NCBI GenBank assembly: GCA_020226215.1
Contig: CM035227.1
Coordinates: 985,343 to 1,049,342 of the forward strand
Direction: 5' to 3'
Length of the DNA: 64,000 nt
From: Sindora glabra
Lineage: Eukaryota; Streptophyta; Magnoliopsida; Fabales; Fabaceae
Shown: positions 23,778 to 36,329 of the stretch, piece after piece
Layout: each line of letters opens with the position of its first letter
Position numbering within the stretch: the first letter of the stretch is position 1
Notes under the pieces: model-generated
The model's input: only the letters and a program-made list of their open reading frames with translations
Database searches by the model: none
What the model was told of the DNA's origin: nothing
Position numbers and translations under genes: made by a program

Positions 23778-24579
23778 ATGAAAAATAAAAAAACATGAAA
23801 GAAAACCATTTGCAAAAAATCCAAATGTACATAATTCAAACTTAATAGAATTATTTCTAATTATTTCTAACTGTTGTATTTCCCAAAAATGTGAGTGATG
23901 GCATTGAAGTTGGTTCAATTTTTAGAAACAATTAAAGATAAATGTGATTATACTCACAAATAGATAAAAATCATCACTCACATCCGAATCGATTAATTAT
24001 AAGTATGATAGGAAATTTATCAAAATTTATAATTTTTTTATTAATTTATATTCTTAAATTAACTTTAATCATTAGATGAAATTTAAACCCATAGCTAAAA
24101 TTCCTTTGCTTTTTTGGTGGGAAATTGAATAACCATAAGTGTCACATGTCCAAAAATTCTTTTCAAGTAGAAGAATTTTATATAATTGTATGACATTTTC
24201 ATGATAAATTATACTCATTTATTTTAAGATTCAACTTAATTATATGTGTGTTCGTTCTATATTATAAAATATACACTCATTTTCTTCATTTTCTCAAAAG
24301 TAGGTAATATGAGTTTATGTTAAAATTAAAAAAAGGGAGATGAGTGTATATGAGAAAATTAATATGTATTTCTAAAAATATAAAAAATATGAATATAATT
24401 AAATTTAATTTCAAGGATGATTAAGTTTAATTTGCCGTTTAAAGATACATGTACCTATTGATAGATTTTTCAGTTTTTTGCTCCCACAAAGAGAGCCCTG
24501 TGTCCATTTTTTCTTTTGGGCTCCCACAAAGAGAATCCTATCTCTTACTTTCTACGGGTCAATGACTTTTATGATAAAT
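23778..24579. other. AT-rich intergenic
   Basis: Nothing coding. A short direct repeat, GCTCCCACAAAGAGA, occurs at about 24480 and 24519. Confidence 0.4.
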
Positions 24580-24589
24580 AATAAAAATT

Positions 24590-24858
24590 AAACCAAAATT
24601 TATTTTTATTTTTATTCTTATAAAATTAATTTTTTATCAAATTTTTTCATGATTAAAAAATTATATTAATTTAATTCCTATTAAATTAAAAAATTTTGAA
24701 TTATAATATTTTCTTATGATAATTTAATATTTCATCTCATGTAAAAAATTAAAATTTAAAAATTTTTAATTTTATAAAAATTAAATTAATATAAATTTTT
24801 TAATTAGAGGTGAAATTAATAAAAATTTAATTTTATGAAAAAAATTTAGTCAAAAATT
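24590..24858. mobile_element. Small foldback (MITE-like) just upstream of the eS30 promoter
   Basis: The left arm (about 24590-24706) contains ATTAAAAAATTATATTAATT, mirrored by AATTAATATAAATTTTTTAA in the right arm (about 24750-24858). The sequence is very AT-rich, so the exact ends are uncertain. It ends about 60 bp before the first recognisable promoter motif of the eS30 gene. Confidence 0.5.
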
Positions 24859-24916
24859 AAAACGGATAGCAGCCTCCTCTAAGAGGTCCAGAAGGCCTAA
24901 GTAGTGATTGAATTAG

Positions 24917-24922
24917 GGCCCA
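24917..24922 (+). promoter_or_regulatory. Site II-like element (GGCCCA) of the eS30 promoter
   Basis: GGCCCA is the complement of TGGGCC, the TCP-bound site II motif common in promoters of plant ribosomal protein genes. It lies about 135 bp before the start codon and 42 bp before a telo-box. Confidence 0.55.
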
Positions 24923-24963
24923 AAAATACCTTCTCGCGATCGCCCCCACTATATTGTAACCAA

Positions 24964-24972
24964 AAACCCTAA
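24964..24972 (+). promoter_or_regulatory. Telo-box (AAACCCTAA) of the eS30 promoter or leader
   Basis: A perfect AAACCCTAA telo-box. In plants, telo-boxes together with site II motifs typify translation-related genes and are found near the transcription start. Its position 83 bp before the ATG fits. Confidence 0.75.
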
Positions 24973-25054
24973 CTCTCAGTTTTTCGTCGCGGCAGTTGAA
25001 CAGAAGAAGAGCGCATTCCGACACGACACTCGGCGGCAAACTCAGCAATCAATC

Positions 25055-25522
25055 ATGGGTGAGTTTCAATCTTCAGTCTTTTATTTTAGAATTAAAGAGA
25101 TGCACTTGTCCTCGCCTTCTTTGTTGTCTAATTCAGCTGTTTGATGCGTTTCGTTTTCCAGGTAAGGTTCACGGATCTCTTGCTCGTGCCGGTAAGGTCA
25201 GGGGCCAAACCCCTAAGGTGGCTAAGCAGGACAAGAAGAAGAAGCCCCGTGGCCGCGCTTACAAGCGCATGCAGTACAATCGCCGATTCGTCACTGCTGG
25301 TAATTCACTAAAATCCTTTTTTCCCCCTTATTTCCTCTGTCTGTTTGAAGTTGTGTTCTAGTTTTTCAATTTTTTTGGGACTCTGTCCACCTAGCTGGGT
25401 ACCTTGTTTTGGCCTTAAAAAGCTGTAATTTTTCATTGCTTTCTCTGATTAAGACTTTGCTTTTTATGATTATAGTTGTTGGATTCGGCAAGAAGAGAGG
25501 ACCTAATTCTTCTGAGAAGTGA
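25055..25522 (+). CDS. RPS30: 40S ribosomal protein eS30 (S30)
   Basis: Small basic protein of the 40S ribosomal subunit. Exons 25055-25058, 25162-25299 and 25476-25522 join to 62 residues, the usual length in plants. Exon 1 carries only ATG plus one base; the donor is G|GTGAG and the acceptor TTCCAG. The product begins MGKVHGSLARAGKVRG, continues with the basic stretch QDKKKKPRGRAYKRMQYNRR, and ends VVGFGKKRGPNSSEK. Unlike animal FAU there is no ubiquitin-like N-terminal fusion. The frame is intact and splice sites are canonical. A telo-box and a site II element stand upstream. A larger open frame running through the introns of this gene is a shadow. Confidence 0.97.
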
Positions 25523-28092
25523 GCGAAGGCGTGAAGGACCAGTAGATGTATGGGCCCCGAATTTTTCAAGTTTCTGTTAGATTGAACAATATACTAGTTA
25601 TATTGATAAATGTTCTGTTTGATGAAGTTAAAGATCTGATTTTGTCCAGTTGACGCGTTTCTTATTAGTAAACTATGTCTTTTGAAAGTATTTGAAATTT
25701 AGATCTTATTTATTTATTTATTTTTTTGGTGATGGAGGTTGTAAGTGGATTCTAGGTTCGTCTTTCAGAACTGACTAGCCAGTTATTATTTAGCAGTACT
25801 CTTGAGCATTATAGTCTTCTCTAAGGTGGAATAGAACTGTGACATTTGATATTGAAACTGGCATTGTGTCTTGTTGGGGTCGGATAGGGATGATGATTCC
25901 CCGCGAAAGCATGACTCTATCTAACTATATTTTTTTTTTTGGGGGGGGTGGGTGGGTGTTGGGGGGATCATATGGTATCAACTTATTCCATTTAAGTCGC
26001 TGAGCAGGTTAGCTTCTTCAACATAACAATTTGGATAGGTCCTAGAGCCGTATGGCATCAACTTATCCTTCTGGGAAGGGTAGTTTCATAGCATTTTTTT
26101 AGTAGGTGAGTTCTTTGGTGCATAGAATAAAAATTCTATGAGCATGCCTCAAGTAGTGACTTTGGTCGACCTAGTTAATAATAAATGGCTGAGTTACTAC
26201 TTCATGTAGTAACTATTCTAAAAGTTATTAAAATTATTGAAGTTACATCCAACGGCATATAAGTGGCTAAATTGAGAGTGTAGCTAAATGGAGCCTAACG
26301 TTCTTCATTTAGCCACATCACTCAATTCATCCCATGCAAGGGAGAATTGGCCTTTTTAGTTTTTGCTTCTCAGATGCTATTGAAGTTTAGATATTATTTT
26401 TATTTTTTTGGTGTGATGCTTAATGCATTTGAGATAATCTGATATGCTGGCTAAGCGCTAAGTTCCTTCTCTAATTAGAACTGAACAGAGGCCTGTTATG
26501 TACTTTGATGCAATCATATGGTTTGGTGCTTTATAAATTTGTGTTTTGATCAGTCAGGTCGTGCCTTACAGAGAGTCCTTGCACATATTTTATTGGTCCA
26601 TATGATTTCGTATTTGGAATCCATGCTTTGCCTTTAATTTGTATCTGTAAATCAAAGAGCATGAAAGCTGGTGACGGATTTGTTATTAGTATTTGACCCT
26701 TTAAATACCAAGCTTGGACGAGTTTGTACTTGAAATACTTGCCGGTATGATTTGTGCTGTATGCGAGCATCCAAGGAGAAAATCTTGCTTACTTGCGAGT
26801 CGCGTATACTAACTTAAATTAAAAGGGACACTATTAAATTTGACAGAAAATTGTGCACATCAGTTCTTTCGACCATCATTTTAGTGGCGTTGTTTTGTGA
26901 CTGATTGAGGTTCAACCAAGAATTTCCCATATTTAACAGGTTGTTTTACATGCGTTAAGAGAATCTGGTTCAATTTCTTTGAAAAATTAAAGGTGTGGAT
27001 TTATGGAGAGACAGAAATTTTAATGGTGAGATATAGTTTTTTTTTTATAAAAAAAAAATTCAATACATTATAACAGGAGAGGATGTCTCTATCTTTCCTA
27101 AACTGAAGAACATTGACAGCAAAGAGATTGGGAGGACCTAAGTCTGTTTTAGGATCAGTCTTGGAAGCTGACTGATAGACTAGGAAATTGTTCAACGTTG
27201 TAAAGATTTTTGCTAGTGGTTGTAACTAGTTTGACTCCTGTACATTGTGTGGGATTGCACACATGATTAATGTGAACATTAAAACTAAAAAAATAGAAAT
27301 GTAATATATATTCAATCAAATCAAAATTTATATAAACTGAAATAAAAATTATGTGGTATAACAAACACAATAGATGTAAAAATATAATGTATAATTTGAA
27401 ATATAATTAAAGTGAATAAGTTGATTTGGAATTGTTTAGTTTGCATGGGAAGTAACTTTTTTGTGGGAAGTTGAACTTCTTTAAAAAATAATTTTTATGT
27501 GAATTTTTTAAAAATTATTTAAAGTTATTTGATTGATACATAAAAAATAATATTTCTTAACAAATAATTTTTTATATTTTATTCGATTTAATTTTAAATA
27601 TTTTAAAAAATATTAATAAAATAATTATTATAATTTTAATATTATTATAATATAAATTAATAAATTTTAATTATTATTAGTTAAATTTAATGAGAATAAT
27701 TTTGTTAGTATATTCATAAATAGTAAATGAAGTAAAACTTACTTGGGAGACAAATAAGTAATTTTTTATATTTTGTAAAAAGTAGAACTTTTTAAAAAGT
27801 TTAATTTCTCCTAATTTATTAGATAATGACTGAATAAGTAACTCATCTCTTTTTATTTCTTAGGAAATAGAATTTTTTATGTTATTGAAGTGAATCAAAT
27901 GACTTTTTATAATTTAAAGCATTATTATGTTACTTTCAAATTCATCATTAATTGTACAATTTTTTATGCCTTAACCACAAACAATAATGTAGAAAGTTAC
28001 ATTTTATCTAATTTCTACATGAGTATGAAAAAAATTGTAATTAAATCAAAAACAAAGCTAGACTTAAAAGAAATCACAATTAGGATAGAAAT
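25523..28092. other. 3' flank of eS30 and intergenic region
   Basis: About the first 150 bases are the likely 3' UTR. Beyond that no gene is evident; the frames at 26531-26770, 27001-27195 and 27155-27370 on the minus strand have no motif. The phrase ATGG(T/C)ATCAACTTAT occurs at about 25973 and 26051. From about 27250 onward the sequence becomes AT-rich. Confidence 0.45.
25930..25966 (+). repeat. T run followed by a G-quadruplex-forming G tract
   Basis: About eleven T are followed by eight G and then GGG, GGG and a six-G run separated by loops of 1 to 4 bases. Four runs of at least three G with short loops meet the usual G4 consensus on the + strand. It lies about 410 bp downstream of the eS30 stop codon. 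Confidence 0.75.
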
Positions 28093-29600
28093 ATGAGTGA
28101 GATTTGTAAATTGTCTTCCCTAAAAAACTTACAACAAGAAGTTGAAGAAGTTGGTTTTTTAAAAAGAAGCACCAAAAAAGTGAAAATAGACTAGAGAGAT
28201 TCAAGATATGGATCATTAAGTGTAGGCTTTGATGAAGACATGATCTTTAGTTCTCATAAAGATGAAATTGTAAAAAAGCAAAGATCCTATAAGAAAATAC
28301 TTAGTAGTAGCTTACAAGAAAAATTATCTAATTATAATCTGCAAGGGGATCTGAAGCTAATTTGACATTAGATGAAGATGATGATCTTGAAGATGAATAT
28401 GGTGCAAGTATTAGTATTGATGATGAAATTTTTACTGATAGGGGCTTGTTGCCTTGTTCTAAAACTAACAAAGAATGTTGTAAATATAATTAGAAAACCT
28501 TGGAGGATCAACTTGATAATATAGCTTATTGGGAGAAAAGTGGAATTTAAGTTTCTAAAGCTTAAGCTACTACAATTATAATATGGAATTGGCTCTTTTG
28601 ATTTAGTTGATCTTAGTTATGAATTCTATGTGTTAAAGTCTTTGAATAGATAACAGTGATCGTAATTTTGTGTTATCAAAAGGTCCATGGATCATCCTTG
28701 ATCATTGTCTCACAGTCCAGGAAAGGATTCCTATTTTCAATCTAGCCAGGGCTATTATTAAAAGAATTGTTATATGGATACAATTTCCAAAATTTACAAT
28801 AAAGTATTATGATGCTAAATGGTGGAAGGTCATTAGAGTTAGAATTGGCAAGATTGTTAAAGTGGATTATATGAATGTGGGGGAGTTTATGTGATGGTGG
28901 ATTTACATAAAGCCCTTCTTCTTAATTTAAAATGGTAAGTGAAATTATAAAGATTAAATATAAGGGTTTCCATGTTATCTATTTCAATTGTGGAAGATAT
29001 AGACATTATGTGAAGAGTTGTCCTTATGTAGAGAACGAAAATGAAAATTAAAAGAAGTTGGCAAATGAAAGTTTAGTTAGTAAGTCCAAATTAGGAAGAG
29101 ATTTAGGGGTGAAGGAAAAATAGCCAACGATGGAATAAAGGAATTGGATGGTGTTTCAAAGATTAAGAAGATCTAGGAAAAGAAAATAGATAGATATTGG
29201 TCTAAGTAAGAAAGAAAAGATTAACAATGGTTTTGATGCATTACAGAATAATGGTTCATGATTTACATCGTTGGCAAATTTTGATTTCATGGAAAAGAAG
29301 GCTTAAGCACATCAAGGTAAAACTATGGTTGTGGAAGATCGAAATCTTAGCCCTTTTGTAAATAGGAAGAAAAGAAAAGATTAACAACACCTTTGATGTA
29401 TTGTAGAATTATAGTTCTTGATTTAAATGATTGGCAAATTTCAAGTTCATGGAAGAAAAGGGCCATGCATATTAAAGTAAAACTCCGGTTATGAAAAATG
29501 GAAATCTTAGCCCTATTGTGAATAGGAAGAGAAAAGTTAATCAAGCTAATCTAGAAGGTACCAAGCAAATGGTGACATAGGATCATAATAAGGATAGTGA
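28093..29600 (+). pseudogene. LINE ORF1 remnant (DUF4283-like, zinc knuckle)
   Basis: Encodes the nucleic-acid-binding ORF1 protein of plant L1 elements. The frame starts MSEICKLSSLKNLQQEVEEV and is soon broken. 28490-28900 holds the DUF4283-like part, for example RKPWRINLIISLIGRK and GPWIILDHCLTVQERIPIFN, then IKYYDAKWWKVIRVRIGKIV. At about 28975-29020 lies FNCGRYRHYVKSCP, a CCHC zinc knuckle whose first Cys position is Tyr. The part after the knuckle is acidic/basic low-complexity sequence, partly duplicated (29222-29340 resembles 29385-29520). Several in-frame stops; not functional. Confidence 0.75.
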
Positions 29601-29779
29601 TGGAGTTTTAATCAAGCAGCTAATATAAATATAATGAATAGAGAACTATCAGTTAATTAGGAATTTACTCTTTCTCCTGAACCACTAAATCTTATGGATT
29701 CCGTTAATCTAAAATTAGAGAGGAAATTGTTTCAATGGTTGAAGAAACTTTAAGTGAGTTGAAGGAAAATGCTTATCCC

Positions 29780-32700
29780 TTGGTTAGGATATAATGATGC
29801 ATTAACCTAAGATGAATTTCAATTTCCTATCTTTGTCTATGGTTTCTAGAATCCTTTTTTAAAACTATAAAGGAGTAGGAAATGAGGATTTCTCATTTAA
29901 CATAATAGAAATCCTAAGAAATAATAATCCAAAAATTTTAGTTTTTTACAAAAACAAAAGGATTAGTATCTAAGGCCCCTGATATATTTTGAAAACCCAA
30001 CTTTGTTAGTTTTCACATTCAAAAAGGAAGAGGTTTGATAAAAAGTATATGGGTAGGTTGGAAGGAAGAAAAGGTATAGCTTAAACTAATAAGTAACTTT
30101 TAGTTTGCTCACTTCAGATTGAGGATTCAAAAGGGCTACACTGGTGCTTGACTACAATTTATTTGAGCCCTCAATCTAAAGCTAAAGAAAAGGGAAGAGA
30201 GCATATTCTTGATATAAATAAATCTTTGAATGGCCTATGGTTATTGACTAGTGATTTTAATGATACTGTTTATGCTTAAGAGAGAAAAAAGGAAGCTGAA
30301 GTGGATATAATATGCTATCAAAAATTTGCAAATTGCATTGATAAATGTAGTTTAGTGGATTTGGGTTAGCAAGGATCCAAATTTAATTGGAAAGGTCCTT
30401 TAAAGAATAGTTATACTAGAATCTTTGAGAGGCCAAATACAACATTATGTTGTTCAGATTGGAATATAAGGTTTGATGAATCAATTATGAAAGTACTACC
30501 ACAAGTATATCCAAGTCATCACTTATTGATTATTAATCTTATTGGAGGAAAGAATGATAGAAGAGATAAATCATTCCGCTTTAAGGTTGCATGGTTGAAC
30601 TATAATAAATATAAAAGAGTTTATAATTGGAGAATGGAATGATGTAATGAATCTTGTTGGGAATATTCAAAGTTTGACTAAATCTTTGATAAGATGGAAT
30701 GAGAGGTGTTTGGTAATATAAGAAAGAAACAAAAATTATCAAATAAACTTAATGGCATTCAATCTGCAGTGGCTTATAATTGGAATCATTCTCTTGATAA
30801 ACTAGAGAAGGAGATTCAAAAAAACCTATTTACAATTCTTATTGATGAGAAGTTATTTTAGTTTCAAAAATCTAGAGCACAATGGTTAAAGGATGGAGAT
30901 TGAAATACATCTTTTTATCATACTGAAACAATATTTTGGAAAAGGTGTAGAAGAGTAACCATGTTAAAGGTTGCTAATGAGAGATGGGTGGAAGATAAAG
31001 ATAGATTTCACCATTTGTTAATTGATTTCTTTTAAAATTTATTTTTTAAAGTTGATGTAGTCTATGAATATGTACCTACCAGAACAAAATTTATTAAATT
31101 GAATGAGAGGTAATGCAAAAGTCTAGCTAAACAAGTGTCAATGGTAGCAGTTAAACATGCAGTATTTGATATTAAAGCTACAAAAGCCCCTAGTTTTAAT
31201 GGCTTTCCAATTGTATTTTATCATGCTAATTATGAACTAGTAGGAAAGACATTATATCACTTTGTATATGAAGTTTTTAAGAGAAATTCTAGTGTTCAAT
31301 TTTTTAACCAAACATTGATTTGTTTGATACCAAGAGTTAACCATCCAAAATTCACTGCTCAATTTAAACCTATATCTTTCCATAATGTATTTCATAAGTG
31401 CATCACAAAAATTATTGTTAATAGGTTGAAACATCTACTACTAGAATTAGTATCCCTATATTAATCTAGTTTTGTCCCAAAAAGGTGCATTCAAGATAAT
31501 ATCATTATAGAAAGTGAGATAGTTCATTTGATGAAGAAGAAAGGTGGAAAGGTGGGGGTATATGGCTTTGAAAATTGACTTAGAAAAAGGATATGACAAA
31601 TTAAGGTGGAATTTTATTAAAGATATATTGTTAAAGATAGGTATTCCTCAAAGGTTGATTAAGGTTTTGATGAACTATATTTCTATTTCAAGCATGAACA
31701 TGTTATGGAATGGTTCAACAATAATGGATTTAAAACTAACCAGAGGCATTAGACAAGGAGATCCAATCTCCCCTTATGTATTTGTTTTATGCATGGAAAA
31801 ATCATCTCATTTATTTTTAGATGTACAAGCAGGAAAGTAGCATCTAGTGAATTGTGGTAGAAAGGATCCTTTGATTTCTCACTTGATGTTTATAAATGAT
31901 TTGTTATTGTTTGTCAAAGCTTTAGTTGATCAAATTGACTACATTAACAAATGTTTGGAAATTTTTTGTCAAGTTTTAAGACAAAAGATCAACAATACAA
32001 AGTATAAAATATTATTTTCAAAGAATATGCCTTAATAAACCATTAATAATATTGCCCAAAGATGTGGTTTCATTCAAACCTTAAACTTAAAAAGATATTT
32101 GGGAATTCAGTTAATTTCATTGGGAAATAAAATGGGGAAATATAATGAGCTTTTGAATAAAGTTCAATTAAAATTAGCTGATGGCAAACAAGAAAGCTGT
32201 TAATGGCAAGTAGAGTTATCCTTGCCTCTTTTGTCATTTTTTCTTTACCTACATATTATATGCACGTTGAAAAAAAATCCTAAAGCACATATGTTTATCT
32301 ATTGAAAGAATGCAAGAAACTTTGTTTAGAGGCAAGATCAGGACTTAAGGTACATATTGTTAGTTAGGACAAAATATGTCAACTAAAGAAATCATAGGGG
32401 TTAGGCATTAGAAGATTGAAAAATATGAACAATGCATGTTTGATGAAATTGAGTTATAAGATTTATATTGGTAGCCAAGATTTAAGGTATCTGTGTTGAA
32501 AGGAAAATATGGATCAAAAGGAAATTGGCCTTATAAAATATTAGTTTTAGATAATGATTCCTCCTTATGGAAGAGCTTAATAGCAATCTAGAGGCATACT
32601 TTGAATAATATGTTGTGGTAAATTAGAGATGGAAAGACTATTAGATTCTGGAGTGATAACTAGGTAAGAATTGATGAACTTTTTCATAACTTTGTTTTAA

Positions 32701-33780
32701 TTCTATGGATGAAAATAGTAAGTAAGAGATAATCTATATTTATGAAAAACTCAAGCTAGGATTAGGATATATTAAAAGAAGTGTTACTTGAACATATAAT
32801 TCAAATTATTCAATCTTGTCTATTTGCTGTGGGAAATAGATTGGTACAAAAGAATAACAATAGGGGAGAATTTTCAATAAAGAATGCCTATGAAAGGTTA
32901 TCTTAAAGTAAGTGGGATACACCTCATTCTTTCTAGAATTTGATAAAGAAGTTGCAAGCACTTTAATGAGTTTTTATATGGCAAGTTTTTTATGGGAAAT
33001 TATTGATAAATTTTTTTATTAGTAAATAAGGGAAGAAACTCAAAATTATGTAAAAGCTGTTTTAATAAAGAAGAATCCACCTTATATGTATTATGTGATT
33101 ATGCATTTGCAGGGATGTTATGAAAAAGGTTGGTTGATCCAAAATACTTGTTTGATTTTAGCACTATTGATCTAAAGGATTGGGTTAGTCTTAACCTAAT
33201 ACATAAAATTGATTATTAGAGTTTAATATGGGCCACTAGTTGCTACTTTTTGTGGTTTTAGAGAAATAAGAACGTTCATAAACCTAGGTTTAAGAAACCA
33301 CTAAACCCAATAATAGACTATGTATCTACCTATGATAGTTCTTGATACAATATTACTAATGTTGAAAATAAGATCATGGAACATGTTGATATTAAGTGAC
33401 ATCCTCCACCTGAATGTTGAGTTAAAGTTAACTTTGATAAAGCTGCAAAAGCTGAATGTAGTTTGTTTGATTATGGCGATTTGATCCAAGACATGTGTGG
33501 AAAGTGGATACAAGGTTTTGTCAAACCATCGGGGAAATGTTCCTCTTTTATAGTAGAATACTAGGGCTTTATTTATGGGTTGTAGGTTCCTTAGGAAGTA
33601 GGATTCAAAGGTTCAAATAAAGTGTGACTCTAAAGCCTTATTTTTGAATATTCAAAATGTATTTGATAGTAGAAATTACCTTATTGATATCATCAAGAAA
33701 CTATTAAGCAAAAGATGACAAGTAGATTACATACATATAAAGAAAGAAATGTGTGTACTGATTGAATGACTAATTTTAGT
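29780..33780 (+). pseudogene. LINE ORF2 remnant (endonuclease, reverse transcriptase, RNase H)
   Basis: About 29880-30620 matches an APE-like endonuclease in layout (LLTSDFNDTVYA, GSKFNWKGP, PSHHLLI, then a WLNYNKYKR-like segment). The reverse transcriptase spans about 31135-32040: FKPISFHNVFHKCITKIIVNR, ALKIDLEKGYDKLRWNFI, LTRGIRQGDPISPYVFVLCM and LMFINDLLLF. The last corresponds to the FADD box, here FIND, so a catalytic Asp is replaced by Asn. 32040-33200 keeps the 3' RT and zinc-binding parts in fragments. 33420-33740 resembles an RNase H domain (VKVNFDKAAKAE, GKWIQGF). At least a dozen stops and frame changes. Confidence 0.8.
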
Positions 33781-33940
33781 TTTACTCTTAACATTCCTGT
33801 AATACTATATTCTTCTCCCTAGTTAAACATTTTACTAGTGTCTGATGCTGTAAAGATAAGTAAATCCTAACTTATAAATGTAGTGTAGGTTTGTACTTGG
33901 GCCTTTGCCCTATTTTACCACCAAAATTTAAAAAAAGTCA

Positions 33941-36329
33941 AAACTTTTAAAAAGTTCTAAAATAATGAAATGCTTATTATATTTTATAATTCAAAATTTT
34001 TATATTTTGTGTAATAAATGAGTTAAAATTACTCATTGACATGGTTATTCTATATTTATAGTTAAACATAAAAAATTGTACAATTTTCAGTATCAAATTT
34101 TATTTTTTTATAAAATATAATATACATATATAGGTAAGTATAATTGACTTTATGTGTTCCATTTAAGATATCCTACAATCCTTATAATATCTTCAAAGAG
34201 TCTTTTTTTTAATAAAAATAAAATAAACTTAATTAACTTGAAAAAAATTACATAATGCATTTTATCATGAAAATAAAAAATGGGTAATAATAATTATGTT
34301 TTATTTAGGAAAAAATACCATTAGAATGCTTAATCAAATAAATTGAAATTTAATATTAAATCTTATTTGTTTAATAGATTTAAATTTATTAAATTAGCTT
34401 TAAATTACCAAATATTTATGTATTGTTATATTATTAAAAATTATTATAAGTCTTTTATTATCGGTAAAAGATTTTAGTCAATATTAATTTTTTAAAGAGA
34501 TATTATTTTTTTCTTCATTGATAATATAAAAAATTTTATATTGATAATAAATTAAATTAAAATTATTATTTAATTTGCTTGGATTAATATTAAATTAAGT
34601 CAAAAATCATTGATTCTATACCTAATTAAATATATTCAACAACTATTCCTATTTTAATAAGATTTTGAATAATAATTGAATATATACATATATAATATCA
34701 CATTAAAAATTTCGTCCATAGAAATTTTAAAGTTGTAATCAAGAGCAATTTTGAAATTATATAAAATTTTAATATTCTGTAATGAATATGTCTTGGCTTA
34801 ACGTGGAACCTATTGTTGGTTTCCATAAGCTTAATCTAAGTTTTATAATTGGTACCATTGTACAAGATTGAGGAGATAGCTATTTTATAGACATATTAGA
34901 AATATTTATAAAATATAGTTTATATGGAAATTTGATTTACTTATATACAAGGCCCATAAGTAGGTAATCATGCTATCTACAACTATAATTACTTTGTCAA
35001 ATAAACTATAAAGGATTTACTCCTACCAAGTAGGCGGAGAATGAAAGCTTTTATAAGAGTATTTGGAAAGAAACAAGTAAAAAGTAAGACAGAGTCAGTA
35101 AGTAAATAATCTATTTATTTACCAATCAAACAACTAAATAATCCATAAGTATATTATTCCATGTCTCTAATTCATATTATCATCACAATATTTCATAAGA
35201 TAACATAAGGGCATATTTTAGCATTATACAGTAAGAAATAAAAGCAATTAAACTATCTTATGTCTTTCAAGTCATCTTTATACCCCTCATAAATACTATC
35301 CTTATTTCTTTAGGGTTTACATTATACCTTTCACAAACGAGCACTTGGATCTAGTGCAATATCACATTTCAAATATAATATTCACCCATTTCATAATATT
35401 CATTCATAGCTCAATTTAAGCAAATTATAATCTTTCATTGAGTATCATCATCACACTTATATATCACATCATTCATAAGTAAACTATAATACTAACATCA
35501 CTACATGAGCTTACCATACCTTTCTACATCATAAAAAATAAATGAATAAGTAATGCAAGGCAATATTCAAATATGTACTTAAGTGTGTAGTTCTAGAATT
35601 AAATTCTAACCATCATACATGATGATAGGTAACCCAAGGTTCATTAGGAATCTAATACTTGAGTATTAGCAACTTGAAGCTAACTCTAGTTGTTGTACTC
35701 GAGTATGCACTCATTTTAGTCATCCTAGGAGTGATCTTGATATCATATATCGTGCTAACTAAAAAATTATTAATTTATATCTCATAAAACTTATTTTATA
35801 TGAAAATAGACTCAATAGACTTTTCATGAACTAGTTTTTTGTATAAAATGGTTAAATTTTGAAAAAGTTATGCCTTTTGTAAGTTTAACCTAAAATTTCA
35901 ATTTTCTCAATCTTGACTTATTGACCTTTGTCCACTATTTGATGATATCTCAAAATATACATATGATATTAATTTAAAATTAATTTTATTTAAAAATAAA
36001 CTTAATCATCTTTCCAATACTAGGTGGTTTACTAAAAAATGGCATAAAATGAATAAGATATAACCTATCAAAGTTAATGTAAAAATACTATTTAGCATAC
36101 TCAAGTATAGGCAACCAAAGAGCATTTTTATGCTTGTACTCATACTTGCTTGTAGCTATCCAGAGCACCCTCATATTATTATACTCAAATATATACTTGA
36201 GTGTAGACATTCAGAAAATAATTTTTGGAGTCATGCTTATACATTCAAGTATAAAGCACACATTTTATAGGATAGCTATGAAATATTATATAAATGGTTA
36301 TTTTTCTCCCACACTAATATATGTACTTT
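33941..36329. other. AT-rich intergenic, partly LTR-like on the minus strand
   Basis: No gene. From about 35280 the composition changes (many CAT-rich words such as CATTCATAGC and CATCATTCATAAG), as often seen in plant Ty3-type LTRs read in reverse, so this may be part of the LTR-like block that follows. Motifs ACTCGAGTATGCAC, ACTTGAGTATTAG and ACTCAAGTATAGG recur at about 35660-36260. Confidence 0.4.

Larger units (their letters stand above)
28093..33940 (+). mobile_element. Degenerate L1-type LINE (non-LTR retrotransposon)
   Basis: The order of remnants is that of plant L1 LINEs: ORF1 with DUF4283-like region and zinc knuckle, then endonuclease, reverse transcriptase, zinc-binding RVT region and RNase H. 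The 3' end reads GGGCCTTTGCCCTATTTTACCACC followed by an A-rich stretch (to about 33940), much like the 3' ends of plant L1 elements. Many stops and frameshifts show it is old. The 5' boundary is set at the first ORF1-like ATG and is approximate. No target duplication was found. Confidence 0.85.

Noticed and set aside
25055..25522. eS30 as a ubiquitin-like (FAU-type) fusion
   Set aside because: No ubiquitin-like segment is present; exon 1 codes only Met plus one base, as in plant eS30 genes.
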